This document shows positions 9,107 through 17,870 of a stretch of 64,000 bases of DNA, piece by piece. Source of the stretch: Bacteroidota bacterium. Its GTDB lineage: Bacteria; Bacteroidota; Bacteroidia; Chitinophagales; Saprospiraceae. The notes beneath the pieces were generated by a model that was given only the letters and a program-made list of their open reading frames with translations, was not told the origin of the DNA and did not search any database. The stretch is from the NCBI GenBank assembly GCA_016124585.1, contig WGNL01000016.1:1-64000 (forward strand), in the 5' to 3' direction. The position numbers and the translations under genes are program-made. The number at the start of each line of letters is the position of its first letter. Positions within the stretch are counted from its first letter, which is position 1.

Positions 9107-9190
9107 TTAGCGAATTTTCGCTGGCAAAACTACATTCTAATTTTCCGTTCCGCAACTGTAATAAGAATTTATTTAGCGAATTTTCGCTAA
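9107..9190 (-). promoter_or_regulatory. Promoter flanked by twin palindromic operators for acyl-CoA dehydrogenase
   Basis: On the minus strand a TTG (9153-9155) and TAGTTTTG (9125-9132) are separated by exactly 20 bp, matching the Bacteroidota -33/-7 consensus. Two copies of the palindrome AGCGAATTTTCGCT flank it. One (9109-9122) lies just downstream of the -7 box over the expected transcription start. The other (9175-9188) extends to the 18-bp perfect palindrome TTAGCGAATTTTCGCTAA and lies upstream of -33. The spacing centre to centre is 66 bp. The layout is that of operators for a dimeric repressor, for example a TetR/FadR-like protein; no such regulator is encoded in the window. Confidence 0.75.
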
Positions 9191-9210
9191 CACTTACCAA
9201 AGTCATCAGA

Positions 9211-10665
9211 TTATCTATCGCCCCTAAAACTAATCCTTACTAATTTGAGTCGATTACGACGCTCGCTTGGCACCACGAAATCATAACCCGATACTTGGAC
9301 AGCATCCCGAAAGCGGAGTTGCAAGTCCTTGCGCTCGGTGCTCATCACAGCGTTTCGGTCAAATTCGCCATTCCCACGCACTACATACTCGCTCACCGTG
9401 TTTTCGTGTTTGATTTCATCGTTGTAAACAAAGCGAAGCGCAGAAGGTGTCTTTGCCAAAAAAAACGAAGAGTACATTGCACTGTCATCCTGCGAGTACT
9501 GCTTTTTGTGAAGAATATCCTTCCAATGAACATTGCCATCAGGGTGCAATGAAATGAGGAAGACATCATCATAATAGTAGTCAATAACAGGACGAAAACC
9601 GGTGCGCCCGTAAACACTGGAATTGGTAGCCCCCCGTTGAAATTCTTTGTTCAATTCACCTACGAGAATGAAGCCTCCATCAGTCCGCATTACGATTTTT
9701 TGCACCGTCGCTTCTGGGATGCCTCTGTTTTTTACTTTTTCTTTTTCGTTCAAAATAGCGACAAAATCATCTTCAAAAGGGTAAAACTTTAGCAAGCTGC
9801 TATCTGGCCTCGCCGAGTCAATGCTAAGAAAGTAGAAACCTTCCGCTTTGGATGGATTATCGTTGGAATAAAGTCCGCCCGCCTTTAGGGAATGATGGAG
9901 ATTATCGTAGGCAAATTTCACATCGTAAGTGAGGTTGTCCTGCATGGGCACTGTATAGCGGCGAAGTGTGCTATCTGTACCGGGGCCAAAATCGAACACT
10001 TCCATAAAATGCTGGCGATGTCTTCCCGAGCTATTGTCTTTGCTGAGGATGAAGTACATATTTCCATCATTGTCAACGATGGCTTGAAGGAAATCTCGAT
10101 ACATGAGCATATTGTCTGGGGAAAAATTTTTCTCCCAAAGCAGCTTCATTTGCCGCATATCAAAAGCAAGCGCATTGACTTCGGTTTGCTCCTTGACGTA
10201 CCAGATGAGGGCAATGTTTTTATCTTCCGAAAACTCGATTTCAAAACTTGGCGAAAAAAATGACTGGTCGAAACGCTTGATTGTGACAGAATCCACAAGA
10301 TTGGCTGCTGGGCTGTAGCGGTGTATTTTAAGCACTGGTAATAGTTTCTGCCGGAATTGGTAAATGAGGTTGAAGCCGCCGCCATCTGCTTGCACAACCC
10401 CCTCGATGATGGGTGATTTCCTGTCAAGTTCAAAGTCTTTTTCCCAACTTAAATTCATGTTTGCATCAAATCCCTGTACTTGAAATTCGCTGGTTTTGTT
10501 TTTGAAAAGCAGGACGTTGCCCCTATCGTCCCCAAAAATTTCATAAGAAGTTTCATCCCGCAGGACTACAGGTGGGGAAACTGTGACAGTTTGCGCAGCA
10601 CCACAAAAAGGCAACGCCAAATAAAAAACTAGGCAGGACAATAGGCGGAAGGGAAAAATTTTCAT
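9211..10665 (-). CDS. Secreted protein of unknown function
   Basis: This 484-residue protein has a signal peptide (MKIFPFRLLSCLVFYLALPF, cleavage near GAAQ). The rest is a soluble beta-rich sequence that I cannot place in a named family. Recurrent blocks such as GNVLLFKNKTSEFQVQGFD, NMYFILSKDNSSG and GGFILVGELNKEF resemble the blades of beta-propeller proteins, so a periplasmic or surface propeller is possible (inference). It lies between murQ and the acyl-CoA dehydrogenase gene on the same strand, but the promoter between it and the latter argues for separate expression. No catalytic motif is visible. Confidence 0.7.
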   Translation of the reverse strand: MKIFPFRLLSCLVFYLALPFCGAAQTVTVSPPVVLRDETSYEIFGDDRGNVLLFKNKTSEFQVQGFDANMNLSWEKDFELDRKSPIIEGVVQADGGGFNLIYQFRQKLLPVLKIHRYSPAANLVDSVTIKRFDQSFFSPSFEIEFSEDKNIALIWYVKEQTEVNALAFDMRQMKLLWEKNFSPDNMLMYRDFLQAIVDNDGNMYFILSKDNSSGRHRQHFMEVFDFGPGTDSTLRRYTVPMQDNLTYDVKFAYDNLHHSLKAGGLYSNDNPSKAEGFYFLSIDSARPDSSLLKFYPFEDDFVAILNEKEKVKNRGIPEATVQKIVMRTDGGFILVGELNKEFQRGATNSSVYGRTGFRPVIDYYYDDVFLISLHPDGNVHWKDILHKKQYSQDDSAMYSSFFLAKTPSALRFVYNDEIKHENTVSEYVVRGNGEFDRNAVMSTERKDLQLRFRDAVQVSGYDFVVPSERRNRLKLVRISFRGDR

Positions 10666-10818
10666 AACGAAAAGCTGTGTCGTTTGAGATGCGGGCTTAA
10701 TTCATAGCAGGTGTTTGGTATATTGGTTTGCCAATTTACACAGAATATTTTTGAAAAATAAGATTTGAAAGGATTGCCTCCAAAAACAGCGTACATCTGA
10801 CTTTTTTCTGCTCTGAAT

Positions 10819-11637
10819 TTAGGCATTCTTTTGGTCAAGAAATGCGGCAACAGCAAGGCGCACATTACCATGCTGGCGCAAAAGTTCGTTTGCTGCCTGA
10901 TAATCAAGCCCAGTATCTTGTGCTACCATCTGCGTACCCCTATCCAATAGTTTGTCATTGGTGAGTTGCATATCCACCATGCAATTGTCTTTCACACGGC
11001 CGAGCTGTATCATCAAGCTGGTGGAAATCATATTGAGCACCAGTTTTTGTGCCGTGCCCGATTTCATGCGGGTGCTGCCCGTGACAAACTCAGGCCCCAC
11101 TACTACCTCCACTGGGAAATCGGCAACAGCAGCCAACGGCGATTCGAAATTGCAGGTGATGCAACCCGTCAGGATACCTTGTCGCTTGCATTCAGACAAG
11201 CCACCTACTACGTAGGGTGTTGTGCCGGACGCAGCGATGCCAATCACAAAATCTTGACTGTCAGCATGATAGCTTTGCAAATCACGCCAAGCTTGAGCAG
11301 AGTCGTCTTCTGCAAATTCTACAGAGTGGCGTATTGCCTGGTCGCCTCCGGCAATGATGGCTATCACCAAATCAGGTGGTACTCCGTAGGTAGGTGGGCA
11401 CTCAGAAGCATCAACAACGGCTAGCCGGCCACTTGTGCCAGCACCAATGTAAAACAACCGGCCGCCATCCCGCACTTTTTCAACGACAGCCAACACCAAT
11501 CGTTCAATGCCAGGCAATGCTTCCTCGACTACCATTGGCACAGTCTTGTCCTCATTGTTAAGATTGTGAAGCAACTCGGCCACTGTCATTTTTTCCAAGT
11601 GACGGTAGTGGGAGGGGCTTTCTGTTGTTTTTAGCAT
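10819..11637 (-). CDS. murQ: N-acetylmuramic acid 6-phosphate etherase
   Basis: MurQ cleaves the lactyl ether of MurNAc-6-phosphate to give GlcNAc-6-phosphate and D-lactate during cell-wall recycling. The 272-residue protein has the SIS-fold signature YIGAGTSGRLAVVDASECPP, containing the catalytic Glu of the SECPP motif. It also has the phosphosugar-binding stretch VIGIAASGTTPYVVGGL and the family block TGSTRMKSGTAQKLVLNM. It is slightly shorter than the E. coli enzyme because the C-terminal helical part is reduced, ending at a UBA-like segment (LDYQAANELLRQHGNVRLAV). Functional partner in this window: the AmgK-like kinase/RapZ fusion at 30.6 kb. Confidence 0.93.
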   Translation of the reverse strand: MLKTTESPSHYRHLEKMTVAELLHNLNNEDKTVPMVVEEALPGIERLVLAVVEKVRDGGRLFYIGAGTSGRLAVVDASECPPTYGVPPDLVIAIIAGGDQAIRHSVEFAEDDSAQAWRDLQSYHADSQDFVIGIAASGTTPYVVGGLSECKRQGILTGCITCNFESPLAAVADFPVEVVVGPEFVTGSTRMKSGTAQKLVLNMISTSLMIQLGRVKDNCMVDMQLTNDKLLDRGTQMVAQDTGLDYQAANELLRQHGNVRLAVAAFLDQKNA

Positions 11638-11727
11638 CGAAGTGTTGATTGTTGCATTGATTTATCGATGAGATATTGGCGTGCTGCCCCCAAACTTCCA
11701 GCAATTTGACAATTTAGCTATTCAAAA

Positions 11728-12327
11728 TTATTCTCTTATAAAAACCAGTTCCTCGTCCTCCCCGATTCGAGCGACTACGGAAGGTTCGGCCATGTCTTTG
11801 TCCATTTGGCGGTATTTCACCACAAGGTCAATCCCCTCGATGACGGCTGAGCTTATTTCGCCGAAGTGAGTGGGATGCGAGTTGTTGCCAATGCAAGCGG
11901 CAGTAGCGACGATAGGCCTGCCAAATTCTTCGAGCAGTTCGTGGCAGAAATTGTCCTTCGGAATGCGGAAAGCGACGCTACCATCCGAAGCGGCTGCCTG
12001 ATCAGGCAGGTTACGGGCTTGGTCATAAATAATGGTCAAGGGCCTAGTATGGAATTGCAGCAGGGTTTCCACCCTCGGATGAACGAAAGTAACGTAGAAT
12101 TTCAACTGCTCCATAGAGTAGGAAAGTAGCGTCAGGGGTATCTCACCTGGCAATTCACGAAGCTGCCGGAGCCGAGCCACTGCCAGTGAATTGGTAGCAT
12201 CGCAGCCGATACCCCAGATTGTGTCGGTCGGAAAGAGGATGAGTCCGCCGTTTTCAAGTGTGTTTACGATAGGTTCTAAAAGGTAATTTTGAACCATGTA
12301 GGTGCCCTGATTGGTAAAAGTTAGCAT
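11728..12327 (-). CDS. L-threonylcarbamoyladenylate synthase (Sua5/YciO/YrdC family)
   Basis: This 199-residue protein makes threonylcarbamoyl-AMP for the t6A37 modification of ANN-decoding tRNAs. The YrdC signature is present: GGLILFPTDTIWGIGCDATN, ARLRQLRELPGEIPLTLL, then SVAFRIPKDNFCHELLEEF and PIVATAACIGNNSHPT. It lacks the C-terminal Sua5 domain, so it is TsaC-like. The ATG at 12327 gives ten residues before a second candidate ATG at 12297 (MVQNYLLEP). The upstream murQ gene is on the same strand 90 bp further along. Confidence 0.88.
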   Translation of the reverse strand: MLTFTNQGTYMVQNYLLEPIVNTLENGGLILFPTDTIWGIGCDATNSLAVARLRQLRELPGEIPLTLLSYSMEQLKFYVTFVHPRVETLLQFHTRPLTIIYDQARNLPDQAAASDGSVAFRIPKDNFCHELLEEFGRPIVATAACIGNNSHPTHFGEISSAVIEGIDLVVKYRQMDKDMAEPSVVARIGEDEELVFIRE

Positions 12328-12683
12328 GAGTTTTAGGTATTTTAGATGATGCGGTTCGTTTAAAACTCATTAACAAACGCCGAACTGCAACAAAGATTTT
12401 GGGGTATGCGATCTTGATATGACAAATCCTGTCCATTTCGCATGATTCCTGACAAACTTCCAAAAAAAACTTGCCTATCTTGCACTTTAATCTGTCTCTA
12501 AAAAAACCATATTGTATTTATTTGTTTCAAAACTAGCAAGCAAAAGAAATTCCAGTGACAGCCCTTACGTTAAAAACGCCCCACTAAGCACTTGCTATCA
12601 ATTTGAAACAAGCCGTTAAAACGCATTTTTTATTTTAACCTTCATTCTCGTTAGTGCAAATGCAGCGCTAAAAACCGAAATGT
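12328..12683. other. Divergent intergenic region, no gene seen
   Basis: These 356 bp separate the minus-strand tsaC-like gene from the plus-strand PKD-protein gene. The region is AT-rich with several poly-A tracts, has no convincing open frame, no tRNA-like fold and no perfect TAnnTTTG box. The closest is TATCTTGC near 12475. It presumably holds both promoters. Confidence 0.5.
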
Positions 12684-14954
12684 ATGACAAAGTTAAGCAC
12701 ATCGACAAAAGCCCTTTTAACCGCCTTTTGTTTCTTGGCGGGAATGTTACCGCTCCAAGCCGCCCATATTGTTGGCGGCACCATTAGTTATGTGTGTAAT
12801 GGCGCTGGCAAATACACTTTCACGATGAAAATATACAGGGATTGTTACGGTGGAGGTGCTGCTTTTGATTCAGATTTTGCGAATGGAGCCCCATTTGCTG
12901 GCACTGTGACTATTTATAAAGGAAATTCTACCGTGCCCATGGATGTTATACAACTTGGAACACCTACTATCACAAATATCCCCCCTTCGCTCAGCAATCC
13001 TTGTTTGATAGCGCCGCCCAATGTTTGCGTGGAAGAAGGCGTTTATATTTTCAACCTTGACCTCCCAGTTTCGACTTCCAGCTACCATATTGTTTATCAG
13101 CGCTGCTGCCGCAATAGTTCCATTACTAACATCATACTACCTGGTGAAACAGGTGCCACCTATTACATGGAACTCACTCCCGCCGCACAGGAACTTTGTA
13201 ACAGTAGCCCAACATTCAATGAGTTTCCGCCAATAGTTATTTGTACAGGCGAGCCAATTGATTTCAACCATGCCGCTACCGACCCCGATGGCGATGTACT
13301 TGTTTATGAACTATGCACACCATACGACGGCGGTGGAAATGACCAAGTTAATTCCACAGCTCCAAATGGTGTAGCCCCTGACCCTGACTTGCCCCCACCC
13401 TACAATTCTGTATCTTTCAATGGCCCCTACTCTTACACAAACCCATTGTCCGCCAACCCTGCGCTTTCGATAGACCCCAACACGGGCTTCTTGACTGGCG
13501 TACCTAATGCTTCTGGGCAGTTTGTGGTTTGCGTCGCTGTGAAAGAGTATCGAAACGGCGTGCTTCTGAGTACCTCCCGCCGGGATTTTCAGTTTAACGT
13601 AGCGCCTTGCAACCCCACCGTTGTAGCAGATGTGCTTGAAACTGACACGGTCACTTTGCAGGAAGTTCAATATTATGTGGTGGATGCTTGTGGTGAAAGC
13701 GCCGTGCATTTTACTAACCAAAGCTACCAACAGCAGTACATCAATGATTTCCGCTGGGAATTTGGTATCAATGGCACCACGCAGACTTTCACAGATTGGA
13801 ACCCCACTGTTGACTTTCCAGGAGTGGGCACCTACTACGGCCTGCTGTTGTTGAACCCTGGTGCCACTGCATGTGATGATACTGCTTATCTGGAAGTAAA
13901 TGTTTATCCCGGCATTTCATCTGATTTTGATTTTGAATATGACACTTGCGTGGCAGGCCCAGTGGCTTTTACCGATTTGACAAATCCTGGGGCAGGCCCG
14001 GGCAGCATTGTTTCATGGAACTGGGATTTCGGCGACACCAAAAAATCCCAAGATCAAAACCCAATCCATACATATCAGGTACCCGGTGATTTTAATGTGC
14101 AACTGCTTGTACGAGACAGCAACAACTGTACGGCTTTGCGAACGAAAACCCTGCCGTACTACCCCATTCCACAATTACTCGTGGTAGCACCTAGCGAGTT
14201 TATTGGGTGTCAGCCAGCAGAGATATTTTTTGACAACTTGTCTACTCCCGTCAACGATAGCTACACTATCAACTGGGATTTTGGCGACGGTAAAACGGGC
14301 GACAGCATCAGCCCGACGCATATTTACGAAGACGTGGGAACCTTCGTCGTTTCACTGGAAATAATTTCACCGCTAGGTTGCCAAACCGACACAACTTGGA
14401 ACAACTTGATTACCGTACTGCCTAGCCCCGTAGCCGACTTCTCCTATACACCTGGCCAGTTGAGCAATTTAGTACCTACCGCACAATTTATCGATGAGTC
14501 AACCAATGCGGTGAAATGGCGGTGGACCTTCGGCAATGCAGGTATTTCGATTGACCAAAACCCAAGTTTTACATTCCCTGACACTGGCCTGCAAGTGGTG
14601 CAATTGGTTGTTTACCACCCAAGCGGTTGTACCGACACCATCCAAAAGCTACTAGATATTATTCCGGAAGTGCGCTATTTTCTACCGAATGCCTTCACTC
14701 CAAACGGCGATGGTTCCAACGATGGGTTTCGAGGTAATGGCATGATGGAGGGAGCCAAAGATTTTAAGCTACGAATTTGGAACCGCTACGGTGAAGAGCT
14801 TTTCGAGACTAACGACCCTTTCGAAGAATGGAATGGTAGAAAAAACAATACCGGCGACCTTTCACCTCAAGGCGTTTATGTCGTAGTGGTGACTTATACC
14901 GGACCTCGTGGCGACAAATATACCCTCCGAGGCTACGCTACGCTAATTAAATAG
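12684..14954 (+). CDS. PKD-repeat surface protein with type-B T9SS C-terminal domain (paralogue 1)
   Basis: This 756-residue secreted protein begins with a signal peptide (about residues 1-26, ending LPLQAAH). A cysteine-rich N-terminal module carries the landmarks YVCNGAGKYTFTMKIYRDC, YQRCCRNSSITNI and EYRNGVLLSTSRRDFQFNV. Two recognisable PKD domains follow (WNWDFGDTKKSQDQNPIHTY and INWDFGDGKTGDSISPTHIY), then a weaker third (KWRWTFGNAGISIDQNPSF). Residues 665-756 are a gliding-associated C-terminal sorting domain (PNAFTPNGDGSNDGF, ending YATLIK). The T9SS should export it to the cell surface. A shorter paralogue follows directly. A likely role is adhesion or gliding, inferred from the architecture. 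Confidence 0.88.
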   Translation: MTKLSTSTKALLTAFCFLAGMLPLQAAHIVGGTISYVCNGAGKYTFTMKIYRDCYGGGAAFDSDFANGAPFAGTVTIYKGNSTVPMDVIQLGTPTITNIPPSLSNPCLIAPPNVCVEEGVYIFNLDLPVSTSSYHIVYQRCCRNSSITNIILPGETGATYYMELTPAAQELCNSSPTFNEFPPIVICTGEPIDFNHAATDPDGDVLVYELCTPYDGGGNDQVNSTAPNGVAPDPDLPPPYNSVSFNGPYSYTNPLSANPALSIDPNTGFLTGVPNASGQFVVCVAVKEYRNGVLLSTSRRDFQFNVAPCNPTVVADVLETDTVTLQEVQYYVVDACGESAVHFTNQSYQQQYINDFRWEFGINGTTQTFTDWNPTVDFPGVGTYYGLLLLNPGATACDDTAYLEVNVYPGISSDFDFEYDTCVAGPVAFTDLTNPGAGPGSIVSWNWDFGDTKKSQDQNPIHTYQVPGDFNVQLLVRDSNNCTALRTKTLPYYPIPQLLVVAPSEFIGCQPAEIFFDNLSTPVNDSYTINWDFGDGKTGDSISPTHIYEDVGTFVVSLEIISPLGCQTDTTWNNLITVLPSPVADFSYTPGQLSNLVPTAQFIDESTNAVKWRWTFGNAGISIDQNPSFTFPDTGLQVVQLVVYHPSGCTDTIQKLLDIIPEVRYFLPNAFTPNGDGSNDGFRGNGMMEGAKDFKLRIWNRYGEELFETNDPFEEWNGRKNNTGDLSPQGVYVVVVTYTGPRGDKYTLRGYATLIK

Positions 14955-14964
14955 TGGCATTGAT

Positions 14965-14972
14965 TACTTTTG
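14965..14972 (+). promoter_or_regulatory. Possible -7 element (TACTTTTG) for the second PKD gene
   Basis: TACTTTTG matches TAnnTTTG and lies about 93 bp before the preferred ATG at 15066. There is no terminator between the two paralogues, so read-through is also possible. No clear -33 box is present. Confidence 0.4.
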
Positions 14973-15065
14973 GGTTTCCATTTTTTGGTCTTGCGAAATT
15001 TATCATCACACCATTATTTTTTGGTAAAAATCGTGCTCCAAACGAGCGAAAATCAACCCTTTAGT

Positions 15066-17306
15066 ATGAAATACCTTTACCTCTTGTTTGCCCTGCTCCT
15101 CAGTGCGCCTGCTTATTGCCTGCACATCATTGGTGGCGTTTTCTCTTATGAATGTAATGGAGGGGGCAATTACACCTTTACATTGAAAATGTACCGTGAC
15201 TGTGCTGCAGCTGGTGGTGCCAACTTCGACAGCAACGCACCTTTTTCGATTTATAAACAAGAGGCAAACGGCTCATACACCTTATTGACCACTATACAGC
15301 GAGGCCCCGACAGCATTGAAAACCTCGACCCTGCTGACAATCCCTGCGCCATCATCCCTCCCAATGTTTGTGTCCAGGAAGGGATTTATACTTTCGATTA
15401 CCAGTTTGCAGACTGGCCGTCCGCATCCAGCTACCATATCAGTTATCAACGTTGCTGCCGAAACGCAACTATCTCCAACATAGAAACCCCTGACCAAGTA
15501 GGTGCCACTTTTACGATTGAACTGACCCCTGCATCACAGGCGTTGTGCAACAACAGTCCTGTTTTCAATACATTTCCACCCATCGTGATATGTGTAAATG
15601 AACCACTGATATACGACCATAGCGCCACGGATGCAGAGGGTGACCAGTTGGTGTATGAATTTTGTTCACCATTACTTGGTGGGAGCCAAGGAGGCGGAGG
15701 CCCGGGCGGAGGTGGCGGTTGCAATGTGGTTGCTCCCAACCCAGCTTGTCCACCACCATACGCTGAGGCAAGTTTTGTGAACCCGCCCTACAGTCCTATC
15801 AACCCCATGGGGGGTAGCCCTCAAATCAGCATAAATCCGCTGACGGGGCTCCTGACCGGCACCCCCAACGTGCAGGGGCAATTCGTGGTGGCAATTTGTG
15901 TAAAGGAATACCGAAACGGACAATTGCTCAGCATCATACGACGAGATTTTCAGTTTAACGTAGCTGTTTGTGAGCAATTGGTGGATGCTGACTTAAATAC
16001 CCCAGGGCTGACTTCCATCGGTTCTGACTATTTCCTGAACACCTGCTACAACCTAGATATACCATTCCAAAACCTAAGCACCAACAATTCCTTTGTCGAC
16101 TCGGTACAGTGGCAGTTCAACATCAACGGGGGCGTTGAAAAATACAATTCCTGGGATGCTTTGGTCCATTTTCCAGAAGCGGGCCAGTACGAAGGCCAAC
16201 TGATTTTGAACCCTGGCTCTCTTTGCAATGACACAGCCAATATTTTCGTAGATATTTATCCAGATTTGGTTGCAAGTTTTGATTACGACTATGACACTTG
16301 CTATGCAGGGCCAGTCAGCTTCCTTGACCATTCGACCATACTTGGAGCTGGGCAAATCCAAAAATGGCGGTGGGAACTAGAACCCAACTTGATAGATTCC
16401 ATTCAAAGAAACCCCGTTTATATTTACGAGATGCCAGGTACCACTTTTGTAAATTTGGAAGTGGAAGACGAACATGGCTGCAAGGATGACACTACACGTG
16501 CTGTTGTGTACCAGCCTGTACCGTCCATTATTCTCGTGAAGCCAAACGATACTATTAGCTGCGCTCCCGCCACTGTCTTTTTCAACAACCAATCCAGCCC
16601 TATTGATGCTAATTACAATATCCAATGGGACTTTGGCGATGGAGAAAGTAGCACGGATATTAGCCCTACACATGTTTACCGAGATACAGGCAACTTCGAT
16701 GTTCGGCTTGAAATAACCTCACCCATAGGGTGTTACACAGACACTACCTTTAATCAGCTTGTACGGATTCTATCCCCTCCGGTGGCAGATTTCAGTTTTG
16801 ACCCTACAAATCCTGACAACTTCAACCCTGATGTCAATTTTTTTAATAAAAGTATCGACGCTAAATACTCGGATTGGTACGTGGATGGGCGATTGGTGGC
16901 ACAGATGCCAGATTTCACTTACTCATTTCCCGACACGGGACTTCATGAGGTAAAACTCATCGTCGTTCATGCTGAAAAATGCCTCGATAGCCTTGTTCAG
17001 TACGTGGACGTGGTGCCCAAAGTGACCTATTTTATGCCCAACGCTTTTACTCCCAACAATGACAGTGTCAATGATGTGTTCGTTGGAACAGGCGTAACTC
17101 GTGGCGTTACCGATTTTAACCTCTCCATCTGGGACCGCTATGGCCAGAAGGTTTTTGAGACAACGAAAATCGAAGAACCGTGGAACGGACAGGTGGGCAA
17201 CAATGGTAAAATAGCGACTGCTGGCGTGTACGTTTGTGTAGTCAGCTTTACTGGTCCTCGAGGAGAACCCTTCAAATACAGGGGATATGCCACGCTCGTT
17301 CGCTAA
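15066..17306 (+). CDS. PKD-repeat surface protein with type-B T9SS C-terminal domain (paralogue 2)
   Basis: The ATG at 15066 is chosen because it starts a clean signal peptide (MKYLYLLFALLLSAPAYC). A longer frame to 14970 would bury it. The 746-residue product repeats the plan of its upstream neighbour: the cysteine-rich module (YECNGGGNYTFTLKMYRDC, YQRCCRNATISNI, EYRNGQLLSIIRRDFQFNV), PKD domains (WRWELEPNLIDSIQRNPVYI, IQWDFGDGESSTDISPTHVY) and the type-B sorting domain at 655-746. A glycine-rich insertion (SQGGGGPGGGGG, around residue 210) is present only here. The two genes are 111 bp apart and clearly arose by tandem duplication followed by considerable divergence. Confidence 0.88.
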   Translation: MKYLYLLFALLLSAPAYCLHIIGGVFSYECNGGGNYTFTLKMYRDCAAAGGANFDSNAPFSIYKQEANGSYTLLTTIQRGPDSIENLDPADNPCAIIPPNVCVQEGIYTFDYQFADWPSASSYHISYQRCCRNATISNIETPDQVGATFTIELTPASQALCNNSPVFNTFPPIVICVNEPLIYDHSATDAEGDQLVYEFCSPLLGGSQGGGGPGGGGGCNVVAPNPACPPPYAEASFVNPPYSPINPMGGSPQISINPLTGLLTGTPNVQGQFVVAICVKEYRNGQLLSIIRRDFQFNVAVCEQLVDADLNTPGLTSIGSDYFLNTCYNLDIPFQNLSTNNSFVDSVQWQFNINGGVEKYNSWDALVHFPEAGQYEGQLILNPGSLCNDTANIFVDIYPDLVASFDYDYDTCYAGPVSFLDHSTILGAGQIQKWRWELEPNLIDSIQRNPVYIYEMPGTTFVNLEVEDEHGCKDDTTRAVVYQPVPSIILVKPNDTISCAPATVFFNNQSSPIDANYNIQWDFGDGESSTDISPTHVYRDTGNFDVRLEITSPIGCYTDTTFNQLVRILSPPVADFSFDPTNPDNFNPDVNFFNKSIDAKYSDWYVDGRLVAQMPDFTYSFPDTGLHEVKLIVVHAEKCLDSLVQYVDVVPKVTYFMPNAFTPNNDSVNDVFVGTGVTRGVTDFNLSIWDRYGQKVFETTKIEEPWNGQVGNNGKIATAGVYVCVVSFTGPRGEPFKYRGYATLVR

Positions 17307-17368
17307 CGGCAGCTTTGTGGAGTCAAGATTATTTTTTAAAAAAACCTTTTTTAAGTAAAAAAAACACT

Positions 17369-17376
17369 TACTTTTG
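17369..17376 (+). promoter_or_regulatory. -7 element (TACTTTTG) of the rplS promoter
   Basis: TACTTTTG is an exact TAnnTTTG match, 39 bp before the rplS ATG. A T-rich stretch lies about 20 bp upstream in place of a clear TTTG. Confidence 0.6.
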
Positions 17377-17415
17377 CGCCTCTTTTGAAATTCACAATTA
17401 CTAAATAGTAGAAAA

Positions 17416-17787
17416 ATGGACGCGATTTTATACGTTCAAGAGCAACTTGCTAAGAAAATTGACTTCCCTAAGTTCCGTGCTGGCGACGCAGTAGCCGTTA
17501 GTTACCGCATTATTGAGGGTAACAAGGAACGTATTCAGGTATTCAAGGGCAATGTCATCCAAATAAAAGGTACTGGAGCTACGAAAACTTTCACCGTTCG
17601 CAAAATTTCCAGTGGCGTTGGTGTTGAGCGTATTTTCCCGTTCACATCACCATCCATCGCAGAGATTGAGATACTGAAGCGTGGCAAGGTACGCCGCTCA
17701 AGGCTGTATTACCTGCGTGGTGCCATTGGCGCCAAAGCACGTATCAAGGAGCGCAAATTCCTGCGTGTGGCTGCGCCTGCGAAGTAA
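17416..17787 (+). CDS. rplS: 50S ribosomal protein L19
   Basis: This 123-residue protein has the complete L19 pattern: FRAGDAVAVSYRIIEGNKER, IQVFKGNVIQIKGTGATKTF, then VGVERIFPFTSPSIAEIEIL and the basic RGKVRRSRLYYLRGAIGAKA near the C terminus. L19 sits at the interface of the two ribosomal subunits. The gene is expressed alone here, with its own -7 element and a strong terminator, without the rimM/trmD neighbours usual in other phyla. Confidence 0.97.
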   Translation: MDAILYVQEQLAKKIDFPKFRAGDAVAVSYRIIEGNKERIQVFKGNVIQIKGTGATKTFTVRKISSGVGVERIFPFTSPSIAEIEILKRGKVRRSRLYYLRGAIGAKARIKERKFLRVAAPAK

Positions 17788-17806
17788 TTTCCGAAGCGGT
17801 TTTATC

Positions 17807-17845
17807 AAAAACGCCTTGCAGTTCTATGAGTTGCAAGGCGTTTTC
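17807..17845 (+). terminator. Terminator after rplS
   Basis: CGCCTTGCA and TGCAAGGCG form a perfect stem flanked by AAAA and TTTT, with a loop of about 12 nt. It ends 26 bp before the next start codon. Confidence 0.85.
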
Positions 17846-17870
17846 TATTTACAAAAATGCCAACTACAAC

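Noticed and set aside
10662-10907. Small minus-strand open frame overlapping the 3' end of murQ
   Set aside because: It lies in another frame of murQ and its flank, with no signal or domain.
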